Below are positions 32,787 through 39,525 of a stretch of 39,525 nt of DNA, in pieces; the stretch's first letter is position 1, and each line of letters begins with the position of its first letter. The position numbers were made by a program, and so were the translations under genes. The notes beneath the pieces are model-generated. The model saw only the letters and a program-made list of their open reading frames with translations, was not told the origin of the DNA and searched no databases. The stretch is from Brevibacterium permense (GTDB lineage Bacteria; Actinomycetota; Actinomycetes; Actinomycetales; Brevibacteriaceae): positions 1 through 39,525 of the forward strand of contig NZ_JABSSX010000019.1 of assembly GCF_013280495.1 (NCBI RefSeq). The letters run 5' to 3'.

Positions 32787-34196
32787 ATGCCTACTATTCC
32801 CTTCAGAGTGGCCATCATCGGCGCCGGTCCCGCCGGAATCTATGCCGCTGACCTGCTGACCAAGGCCGAACACGATCTGGAACTGAGCATCGACCTGTTC
32901 GATCGCCTGCCCTCACCCTTCGGGCTCGTCCGCTACGGAGTCGCACCCGACCATCCGCGGATCAAGGGCATCATCAATGCGCTCATCAAGGTCCTCGACC
33001 GCGGTGACATCCGCCTGTTCGGCAACGTCGAATACGGGGCCGACATCAACCTCGGCGAGCTCACCGACCGCTACGACGCGGTGATCTTCTCCACCGGCTG
33101 CTTCATCGACGCACCGCTGTCGCTGCCCGGCATCGAGCTGCCCGGTTCCTATGGGGCCGCCGACTTCGTCAACTGGTACGACTCCCACCCCGATGTGGCC
33201 CAGACCTGGCCGCTGGACGCGGAAAAGGTCGCGGTGCTCGGCAACGGCAATGTCGCGCTCGACGTGGCTCGGGTGCTCGCGAAGCAGGCCGATGACCTGC
33301 ACACCACGGAGATCCCCGATCACGTCTATGAGGGCCTGAAGTCCTCGAAGGTCACCGATGTCCACATCTTCGGCCGCCGGGGTCCCGCGCAGGCGAAGTT
33401 CACGCCTCTCGAGCTGCGTGAACTCGGTCAGGTCGACGACGTCGACATCATCGTCTATCCCGAGGACTACGAGTTCGATCAGGGTTCGCTCGAGTCCATC
33501 GAGTCGAGCAACCAGGTCAAGCAGGTGACGAAGACGCTCACGGACTTTGCGATGCGGGAGGAGACCGGGGCGAAGCGGCGTCTGCACCTACACTTCCTGC
33601 ACGCACCGGTGGCCATCCTCGGCGAGGATCGGGTGACCGGGCTGCGCACGGAACGTCAGGAGCTCGACGGGACCGGTGGCGTCAACGGCACCGGGGACTT
33701 CCACGACTGGGACATCGATGCCGTGTACCGGGCGGTCGGCTATGCGGGTACGCAGCTGCCGCAGCTGCCCTTCGACGAGGCCAAGAAGGTCATCCCCAAT
33801 CACGAAGGGCGGGTCGTCGACGCCGAGGATCAGGGCCAGGCCGCCGAGGCGGACGTCATCCCCGGCGTGTACACGACCGGATGGATCAAGCGCGGGCCCG
33901 TCGGGCTCATCGGGCATACGAAGGGTGATGCGCTCGAGACGATCGGGCACATCCTCGACGATCAGGCCGCCGGGGCGCTCACCGAACCCGTGTACCCGGA
34001 GGAGTCTTCGATCGTCGAGCTGCTCGAGTCGAAGGGCGTCGAGTTCACGGACTGGGAGGGCTATCACCGGCTCGAGGCCGCGGAGAAGGCCTTCGGTGAG
34101 ACCGAGGGGCGTGAGCGGGTGAAGATCGCAACCCGCGAGGCCATGCTCGCCGAGGCGCGCGCCCACCTGACTGCGGATGCGAACGCTGGGAGCTGA
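32787..34196 (+). CDS. fprA: ferredoxin-NADP+ reductase, adrenodoxin-reductase type
   Basis: The 469-residue flavoprotein matches FprA: FAD loop VAIIGAGPAGIYA (8-20), LPSPFGLVRYGVAPDHPRIKGI, the NADP loop VAVLGNGNVALDVARVL, IFGRRGPAQAKFT, YTTGWIKRGPVGLIGHTKGDA. It transfers electrons from NADPH to the ferredoxin encoded 12 bases upstream, which completes the electron route to sulfite reductase. The ribosome site is CAAGGAAAGC. Its last 18 codons are partly duplicated at 34497-34550, at the border of the AT-rich island. Confidence 0.94.
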   Translation: MPTIPFRVAIIGAGPAGIYAADLLTKAEHDLELSIDLFDRLPSPFGLVRYGVAPDHPRIKGIINALIKVLDRGDIRLFGNVEYGADINLGELTDRYDAVIFSTGCFIDAPLSLPGIELPGSYGAADFVNWYDSHPDVAQTWPLDAEKVAVLGNGNVALDVARVLAKQADDLHTTEIPDHVYEGLKSSKVTDVHIFGRRGPAQAKFTPLELRELGQVDDVDIIVYPEDYEFDQGSLESIESSNQVKQVTKTLTDFAMREETGAKRRLHLHFLHAPVAILGEDRVTGLRTERQELDGTGGVNGTGDFHDWDIDAVYRAVGYAGTQLPQLPFDEAKKVIPNHEGRVVDAEDQGQAAEADVIPGVYTTGWIKRGPVGLIGHTKGDALETIGHILDDQAAGALTEPVYPEESSIVELLESKGVEFTDWEGYHRLEAAEKAFGETEGRERVKIATREAMLAEARAHLTADANAGS

Positions 34197-34222
34197 GCGG
34201 GCGGAGCGCAGGTCAAACTTTC

Positions 34223-34262
34223 AAACTGATACTTGTAATTGCATGTTTGCAAGTGTCAGTTT
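34223..34262. repeat. AT-rich inverted repeat after fprA
   Basis: 16-base arms (AAACTGATACTTGTAA and a G:U-compatible partner) with loop TTGCATGT, 26 bases past the fprA stop. The AT-rich arms with no T-run suggest a recombination or protein-binding site as readily as a terminator. Confidence 0.5.
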
Positions 34263-34350
34263 GTCAGTTTCCACGCAATAACGCCTGTTGGCGTTCTGCC
34301 CGTGGTTATGCGGCTTGGGTTCTCTGCCCATCTTGGCTTCTCACCCAGAA

Positions 34351-34381
34351 AAAGGGGCCTCGCCAACGGCGAGGCCCCTTT
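34351..34381. terminator. bidirectional intrinsic terminator
   Basis: AAAGGGGCCTCGCC pairs perfectly with its complement (34368-34381) over a three-base loop and has A- and T-runs on both flanks. It ends transcription of the sulfur operon. Confidence 0.88.
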
Positions 34382-34496
34382 AGATATTCGGTCCGAGAAA
34401 GGGAGGCCATGCGTTCGACTCAACTTACCAGGTATCTCGGCGGGTAACCCAGGCGTACGAGTCCTCATGCAGGGTGCAAGACTCCGTGAAACTACC

Positions 34497-34550
34497 ATGC
34501 TCGACGAAACACGCGCGCACCTGACCGCAGTCTCGGGCACCGGAAGCTGA
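34497..34550 (+). pseudogene. diverged duplicate of the fprA 3' end
   Basis: These 54 bases encode MLDETRAHLTAVSGTGS and stop, against MLAEARAHLTADANAGS and stop at the true fprA end (34143-34196). I count 39 of 54 identical bases and the same length. It has no start region or upstream homology, so it is a fragment. Confidence 0.7.
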
Positions 34551-34712
34551 ACGAACTGAGGTTCTCATCCGAAGACCCGTTCTGGCATCGTACGGAGCGA
34601 GTTTTCCGTTTTGCCCAGAATACGACCCCGAACGGATACGGCGTCGACCAGTGATCACGGCTTTGTACCGAAGCAGACTCCAATTCTGACATGCATGGTC
34701 TTCGTCCGAGTC

Positions 34713-34741
34713 CGTGACAATTGGGAAACGTCACGTATAGT
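34713..34741 (+). promoter_or_regulatory. putative promoter and operator of the Gabija-like operon
   Basis: GTGACA (34714-34719) and TATAGT (34736-34741) are spaced 16 bases apart. The dyad CGTGAC-N11-GTCACG (34713-34735) overlaps the -35 and spacer, so a repressor could sit there. The start of transcription would be near 34748, about 100 bases before the gene. Confidence 0.5.
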
Positions 34742-34848
34742 TCAAGGTAGCCGGACACATCGATATTGAGTCGGAAGGACGGCAACTCTTCGACTTGTCG
34801 CGAAGTGATGTAAAAATCCATATTAAAACACTGCCTAGGAGAATATCG

Positions 34849-36957
34849 ATGAAGATAGACAAGATCAGAGTGTCTGGATACCGGTTACTTGACAACTTTG
34901 AGCTAGAGTTGCGCGACGAACTATCACTAATCATCGGAAAGAACAATACCGGGAAAACATCACTCCTCAATATTTTGAAATCCTCGCTATCAGGTGCTCA
35001 GCAATATTCTTTTGAGGATTTCTCCATCGCCACCCAGAAATGCCTGCTGTCGAACATTCTGGTTGATAAACCATCGCTCCCGGAGACGGATCTCAGTATT
35101 ACTTTGACTGTTGAAATTAGATATGACGAATCGGATAACCTGAGAAATTTGTCGAAACTGATGGTGGACCTATCGCCCGAAGCGCGCAACGTATACCTTC
35201 AGTTCAAAACCGAAATTACCAAGGCGCAGTTTTTCAGACTGTATGAAGAGTTTTATAGCAATCTATCGTCGATAGAAGCGGCGCTCGACAGTCCACTTGA
35301 TGGGCTTGAGCGGAAGAATGAAGCGCAACGCTTCTTAGAAAAGAGTCTAAACGACTATTTGACCAGAAGCATCATATCTTTCGATCCGGAAGATAGTAGC
35401 AACCTTGCGGACCTCACGGGTGAACTCCAGACTCTCCGTCAAGTGTTGAATCTCGAGTACGTGAGCGCGAGAAGATCCGTGGAGAACCGGGACGCAACCA
35501 GATCTGGGAGCGCTTCAGGTCGCGCCCTCTCTCATCTTTCGAGTCAGTACTTTACCGACCGCACCGGCGGTAACGAGGCCAGCGACGCATTTCTGCAACT
35601 GGCTGCCCAGGCCGCCGTTACAGATCGACGATTCACTGAAACTTACGAAAGCGTCTTTGAGGACGTTATCCAAAAAGTTAAAAAATTTGGTGTGTTAGCT
35701 GGCGCAACTGAAGACATACATATAATTTCAACGATCCAGCCAACGGGTCTTCTCCGCGATAGCACTACAGTGAAGTATGGCGATCAAGATACACTACTGC
35801 CGGAGGACCATAATGGCCTAGGATATCTAAACCTAATTGCCATTATCATGGAAATTGAGATACGAATACTCCGTATGCGATCGAAGACCGACTCGGGTCC
35901 AGCTGACATTAACCTATTAGTAATCGAAGAGCCGGAAGCACATACTCATCCCCAACTTCAGTATATCTTTATCAGGCAGATCAAGGATTTGCTTCGAGAG
36001 AATAACGAGACACACTCGCTGCAACTTCAGACTGTGCTGACAACTCATTCATCCCACATTACGGCAGAGAGCGATTTTGATGATATCAAATACTTTCGTC
36101 GAATAGGCGATCATGTTGAAGCGCGAAATATGACCGATCTAGAGGCAATGTACGAGAAAGACCCCAAGCAGTACCATTTTCTGAAGCAGTACTTGACTCT
36201 GACCAGGGCCGAGCTGTTCTTCGCTGACAAAGCAGTATTTATTGAGGGGGACACAGAGCGCATTCTGATGCGGGCTATGATGCAAAAGATTGACATGGAA
36301 GACGAGGATCCATCGTCACCTTTGAGTGCTCAGAATATTTCAGTCGTAGAGGTGGGTGCCCACTCCCAGATCTTCGACAGGTTCATCGAATTCACTGGAC
36401 TTAAAGCATTGATTATCACCGATATAGACAGCGCTAAGGTCGAGATAGGGGAAGATAAAAAAAAGCATCTGATCAGTGCACCCGTTGATGAGAGTACCCA
36501 TACAACCAACAGCGCTATCAGGCATTTCTTTCGGCTTTCAAATGTAAATGATCGAGATAAAGGAAATATTCAGAGTATTCGGCATCGTCCCAGAGCCGAA
36601 AAGCAACTCTCAAAGCGAAGCGGTGCGTGGGAAATTTCAAAGAAAAATCCAAGTCTGTTCGTCGCCTATCAAGGTAAGGAGGATGGTTACGAGGCGCGGA
36701 GCTATGAGGACGCGTTTATTCACATCAATCGAGAATTTATCCAAAGACACATAAGCGATTTTCGAGGTCTCAAGAATCGTAGAATGTTTTCAGAAGAGGG
36801 TCACAGCGCGTACGATCTCGCCGAAAATTGCATACATAAGAAGACTCATTTTGCTCTCGATGTAATATATGCTGGCGTTAACAGCGGAGAGCCGGATTCG
36901 ACCTGGCGGATACCGTTGTATATTTCTGAAGGTCTGCGCTGGTTGAGGGATGTCTAA
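34849..36957 (+). CDS. GajA-like OLD-family nuclease (ABC ATPase plus TOPRIM), Gabija-type
   Basis: The 702-residue product starts with an ABC-type ATPase: KIDKIRVSGYRLLDNFELEL, Walker A GKNNTGKTS (30-38), a long insertion (about 60-280), then the conserved NGLGYLNLI region and Walker B LLVIEEPEAHTHPQ (Glu360, Glu361). A TOPRIM domain follows from about 455: KAVFIEGDTER with Glu466, then ALIITDIDS with Asp525 and Asp527, the metal-binding acids of OLD nucleases. GajA nicks or cuts phage DNA when nucleotide levels fall. Reference GajA is near 580 residues, so this one has extra material. I chose the ATG at 34849 (AGGAGA seven bases before). G+C is near 45%, so the gene is foreign; the helicase gene overlaps by one base. 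Confidence 0.88.
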   Translation: MKIDKIRVSGYRLLDNFELELRDELSLIIGKNNTGKTSLLNILKSSLSGAQQYSFEDFSIATQKCLLSNILVDKPSLPETDLSITLTVEIRYDESDNLRNLSKLMVDLSPEARNVYLQFKTEITKAQFFRLYEEFYSNLSSIEAALDSPLDGLERKNEAQRFLEKSLNDYLTRSIISFDPEDSSNLADLTGELQTLRQVLNLEYVSARRSVENRDATRSGSASGRALSHLSSQYFTDRTGGNEASDAFLQLAAQAAVTDRRFTETYESVFEDVIQKVKKFGVLAGATEDIHIISTIQPTGLLRDSTTVKYGDQDTLLPEDHNGLGYLNLIAIIMEIEIRILRMRSKTDSGPADINLLVIEEPEAHTHPQLQYIFIRQIKDLLRENNETHSLQLQTVLTTHSSHITAESDFDDIKYFRRIGDHVEARNMTDLEAMYEKDPKQYHFLKQYLTLTRAELFFADKAVFIEGDTERILMRAMMQKIDMEDEDPSSPLSAQNISVVEVGAHSQIFDRFIEFTGLKALIITDIDSAKVEIGEDKKKHLISAPVDESTHTTNSAIRHFFRLSNVNDRDKGNIQSIRHRPRAEKQLSKRSGAWEISKKNPSLFVAYQGKEDGYEARSYEDAFIHINREFIQRHISDFRGLKNRRMFSEEGHSAYDLAENCIHKKTHFALDVIYAGVNSGEPDSTWRIPLYISEGLRWLRDV

Positions 36958-38822
36958 TGGGAATCGTTGAAGAGGAAGTTCTTGAGGCTCTAGACCATGT
37001 TCGTGCACGTAGTGATTTTCTCATGGCGGGCGGCGCAGGTAGCGGAAAAACTCACTCTATGGAGAGCTTCATTAGGGAGGTGTATGCTGAAAATCCCCAG
37101 TCAAGCATAGTCTGCATCACCTATACTAACGTCGCGGTCAATGAGATTCGGAATAGGCTTGCAATCCCAGGTCTCCAGGTATTCACCATTCACGAATTCC
37201 TATGGGAATTGATTCGCCGATTTCAGAAGAATATTCGGCAGGCATTAACTAATCTGGTGAATAACTCGGTTATTCGAACTAGTCTGGATCTTCCCGTCGG
37301 CACTGATTTCTGGGAGCATCCTATTCGATACAAAGAGTGGCTTAGTTTGGAGGAGTGTCATGTTTCACATGCGGAAGTGCTACTGATTGCTCGTTCCCTT
37401 TTTGAGGATTGTCCTCTTCTTGCAAAAATCTTGGGCGACTTGTATGACTATTTGCTGGTAGACGAATATCAGGACACTCCGGTTGATGTTCTGGAAATAC
37501 TACTCGAGGTGCTTCCTAAACCCGCGCACCGTAGCCTCAGGGTTGGATTTTTTGGAGACGGCGAGCAGGCTATTCACGAGGGTGGCAAGAGCCGGGACGT
37601 GGTGAAGCGCGCGCTGGATAATCAGCGCATTAAGCTTATCACTAAGCGTCATAATCGGCGAAATCCCGCTGCTGTTATGCGACTAATAGGGAATTTGCGG
37701 ACGGATGGGCTGATCCAAGTTCAAGCCGTTGATGTGGATGCTCCTAACTATGGTAAAGAAGGTACTGCTCGCTTCATTTATACGAACGATAAGCCGCTGG
37801 ACATTTCTGCACTTAGAGGTTTGCCCTACTGCAGCTCGTGGGATTTCACCTCGTCTGAGCATACGAAGCTGCTCTATCTTGGTAAATCTGCTATCGCTCG
37901 GGAGAACAGTTTTCCTCGGCTTATGGAAATCTATAGCAAGGACCGGGCTGTGGAGTATGCGAAGACGATTGATAAAGCCTTAGGGAAGATAGGTGTGTCG
38001 GTCGACCGCGACATGACGTTTGGCGAGGTGATCGGGGCCAACACGGATATCGCCGCTCCGACGCGTAGCCAACAGCGAGCCTTTGACGATGATCCTGATC
38101 TCTTGTCCCGCGCTTACGGCTATACCTTCCGGGACTTGGTTACGACTTCTGTGAACTCTGACAGGCTGCTTGGTACGAAGAAGGTATCTGAGCTGGACGA
38201 TCGGGACAGAGGAGAAAAGCGCGACCCTTTGATCAACCATTTGATGGCCATTCAGTTTATTCGAGCGCAGTATTCCCAGGGGAGTTTCAATTCGATAATC
38301 AGGTCTATGTCGGTTCGTGTGACAAGTATAGAGGACCGCGTACGACTTGCGCAGAACCTCGATTGGCTGAGCACTGCGGGTGGTAAGCCCGTGGGTGAGG
38401 TGGTGGACTACGCGGATTCTTCTGGCTTGGTAATCCGCAGGGACGCGGTCCAGGATTTTCAGAAGCGGCATCCGTATCGGTGTGCAAGAGTGTTCGAAGT
38501 TCCTTTTGACGAAGTTGCGGCTTTGTATAGCTACGTCGAGGATTTTTCTCCATTCTCAACTCAGCATGGGGTTAAGGGGTCCGAGTGGGACAATGTCTTT
38601 GTATCACTCGATAACGGCGGTTGGAATATGTACAACTACGATAAACTTTTGGGAGCGCCCGATAGTGATGGCAGCGTAGAGTCACGGTCTCGAATGATGC
38701 TGTACGTTACTTGCAGTCGGGCTAAGGAGAATCTCATTGTGTATGCGCACGCGCCGAGTCCGGGTGCTTTGAGGCAGGCAAGAGAATGGTTTGGGGATGA
38801 GAATGTGCTGCCAGTCGGGTAG
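36957..38822 (+). CDS. GajB-like UvrD/Rep superfamily 1 helicase, Gabija-type
   Basis: The 621-residue product has the SF1 helicase motifs: Walker A GGAGSGKT (25-32), TYTNVAVNEIRNRL (motif Ia), LLVDEYQD (166-173, motif II), GFFGDGEQAIH (198-207, motif III), RHNRRNP (motif IV), FSTQHGVKGSEWDNVFV (about 533-549, motif V) and YVTCSRAKENL (583-593, motif VI). GajB senses DNA ends and stimulates GajA in Gabija. Reference GajB is near 500 residues; the extra length lies mostly between motifs IV and V. Translation is coupled to the nuclease gene (TAATG overlap). It shares the low G+C and codon style of its partner. A hairpin at 38912 probably ends the operon. Confidence 0.88.
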   Translation: MGIVEEEVLEALDHVRARSDFLMAGGAGSGKTHSMESFIREVYAENPQSSIVCITYTNVAVNEIRNRLAIPGLQVFTIHEFLWELIRRFQKNIRQALTNLVNNSVIRTSLDLPVGTDFWEHPIRYKEWLSLEECHVSHAEVLLIARSLFEDCPLLAKILGDLYDYLLVDEYQDTPVDVLEILLEVLPKPAHRSLRVGFFGDGEQAIHEGGKSRDVVKRALDNQRIKLITKRHNRRNPAAVMRLIGNLRTDGLIQVQAVDVDAPNYGKEGTARFIYTNDKPLDISALRGLPYCSSWDFTSSEHTKLLYLGKSAIARENSFPRLMEIYSKDRAVEYAKTIDKALGKIGVSVDRDMTFGEVIGANTDIAAPTRSQQRAFDDDPDLLSRAYGYTFRDLVTTSVNSDRLLGTKKVSELDDRDRGEKRDPLINHLMAIQFIRAQYSQGSFNSIIRSMSVRVTSIEDRVRLAQNLDWLSTAGGKPVGEVVDYADSSGLVIRRDAVQDFQKRHPYRCARVFEVPFDEVAALYSYVEDFSPFSTQHGVKGSEWDNVFVSLDNGGWNMYNYDKLLGAPDSDGSVESRSRMMLYVTCSRAKENLIVYAHAPSPGALRQAREWFGDENVLPVG

Positions 38823-38911
38823 TGATTTGAATATGCTCGCTCGCCGTGGACGCGGCCGACAGGAGCTTTGGAGCGCAAACCTCACATAGTGACCCGAACG
38901 GTTCCACTATT

Positions 38912-38946
38912 CGACCCCGGACACGGAAAAGCGGTGTTCGGGGTCG
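38912..38946 (+). terminator. terminator after the Gabija-like operon
   Basis: CGACCCCGGACAC pairs with GTGTTCGGGGTCG (one G:U pair) around loop GGAAAAGCG, 90 bases after the helicase stop. Confidence 0.7.
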
Positions 38947-38990
38947 TCTGCGTTCGTGACCTTGCCCCATAGCCAGGCTATGTAATTGAC

Positions 38991-39026
38991 TGTAGGGAAG
39001 GTGCTACCGAATGCACCTTCCCTACA
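38991..39026. repeat. palindromic IS481-type end
   Basis: TGTAGGGAAGGTGC pairs perfectly with GCACCTTCCCTACA across loop TACCGAAT. TGTAGGGAAGGTGC is the kind of terminal sequence found at IS481-family ends. The second half (39001-39025) also pairs as an inverted copy with 39406-39430, 23 of 25 bases matching. Confidence 0.65.
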
Positions 39027-39430
39027 ACCGAGTTCTGCCGCGCCCACAAAATCTCACGTAGTGCCTTCTATAAGATCCGCACCCGCACCCAACAAGAATC
39101 AACCGCGGCGCTGCATCCCCGGTCGCGAGCTCCGAAACAACCCGCCCGGCGATACGGTCGCCAGGTCGTCAATGAACTCGTCCGAATCCGCAAGCAACTC
39201 AAAGCCGACGGATGGGACTATGGCCCCCGCACGATCTACTACGAGGCCGCAATCTCCGAGACGTTCCCGGCCACGACGATCCCGTCGCCGGCGACGATCG
39301 CCCGTCTACTGGCCAGCGTCGGCCACGTCGATGCCTCACCGAAGAAGCGTCCCAAATCGTCCTACATCCCTTTCATCCGCGCCACCGCAATGTCGTTAAG
39401 CAACTGTAGGGAAGCGGCATTCGGTAGCAC
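39001..39430 (+). mobile_element. collapsed IS481-family element with terminal inverted repeats
   Basis: Imperfect 25-base inverted repeats (39001-39025 and 39406-39430) bracket 380 bases that hold only the N-terminal part of an IS481-type transposase. The catalytic DDE region is absent. The unit is therefore a non-autonomous, MITE-like deletion derivative. I could not see a clear target-site duplication. Confidence 0.55.
39030..39395 (+). pseudogene. IS481-family transposase, N-terminal fragment
   Basis: In this frame the sequence reads CRAHKISRSAFYKIRTR, RRYGRQVVNELVRIRKQLKADG, WDYGPRTIYYEAAISE and KKRPKSSYIPFIRATAM, the helix-turn-helix and linker region of IS481-type transposases. Homology stops at RATAM, before the DDE integrase core, and the frame runs into the right inverted repeat. 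No start codon is present upstream; the left repeat abuts the fragment. Confidence 0.7.
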
Positions 39431-39451
39431 GCGTGGAACGAAGTGGTAGCA

Positions 39452-39495
39452 GGAGCGCGGGGATCCGGTAGCACCACTCCGGCACCCCGCGCTCC
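39452..39495. repeat. GC-rich inverted repeat at the right edge
   Basis: GGAGCGCGGGG (39452-39462) pairs perfectly with CCCCGCGCTCC (39485-39495); the loop has CCGG near both sides. It may be a terminator or another element end. Confidence 0.5.
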
Positions 39496-39525
39496 CAGCT
39501 TACGGTCACGCCGGACTATCGACCT

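Larger units (their letters stand above)
34197..34848. other. island border region upstream of the Gabija-like operon
   Basis: This 652-base stretch has a hairpin (34223-34262), a terminator (34351-34381), a diverged copy of the fprA 3' end (34497-34550) and the putative promoter of the defence operon (34713-34741). G+C falls sharply here compared with the sulfur operon. Open frames, such as 34239-34550 plus and 34492-34821 minus, match nothing I know and are probably not genes. Confidence 0.5.

Noticed and set aside
34239..34550. 103-codon frame downstream of fprA
   Set aside because: It runs through the hairpin and terminator; only its last codons resemble anything, and those are the fprA fragment.
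34849..38822. PARIS (AriA/AriB) identity for the defence pair
   Set aside because: In PARIS the TOPRIM is a separate protein; here it is fused to the ATPase and the partner is a helicase.
1..39525. CRISPR array, tRNA or rRNA genes
   Set aside because: I saw no regularly spaced repeats and no cloverleaf or rRNA-like sequence.

Overview
The window is high-GC DNA (roughly 65% G+C by eye) with actinobacterial genes: a leaderless-promoter geometry (TANNNT, six bases, start codon), a NirA-type ferredoxin sulfite reductase, an LCP wall-polymer ligase, a 7Fe ferredoxin with an FprA-type reductase, and many ATGA gene overlaps. Gene content and style suggest Brevibacterium or a close relative. That is inference; no rRNA or other marker is present to prove it.

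Layout. (1) 1-480: the 5' end of an IS110-family transposase (minus strand) and its structured non-coding end. (2) 479-8050: chaperone/glyoxalase HchA, a CNNM/CBS membrane protein pair, a GntR regulator with an MFS transporter (flanked by two copies of a ~56-bp palindrome), and quinone-dependent D-lactate dehydrogenase. (3) 8302-15873: an XRE regulator/membrane-protein pair with an ordered operator array, an MFS exporter, LCP ligase, a small secreted protein, phosphoglucomutase, an acidic small protein and a rhodanese. (4) 16174-22920: a PNPOx-like stress protein with a long disordered N-terminus, a ferredoxin/rubredoxin reductase, a TagGH-type ABC exporter and a UvrA paralogue. (5) 23178-34196: an MHS-family symporter, then a sulfur-assimilation block: TSUP exporter (divergent), siroheme chelatase CbiX, and the operon sirA-cysH-cysD-cysN-cobA-fdx-fprA. 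This covers ATP sulfurylase, APS reductase, sulfite reductase, two siroheme-making steps and the electron supply; no APS kinase is present. (6) 34197-39525: an AT-rich island with a two-gene anti-phage system of Gabija type (OLD-family ATPase/TOPRIM nuclease plus UvrD-like helicase), bordered on the left by a diverged duplicate of the fprA 3' end and on the right by a collapsed IS481-family element.

The most notable items are the Gabija-like system, which is larger than the reference pair and clearly foreign in base composition; the possible bridge RNA of the IS110 element; six start codons with an identical leaderless promoter geometry; a strand-biased 10-mer (GCCGAGGCGG) found inside and outside genes; and shared sequence words in the promoters of the sulfur genes.
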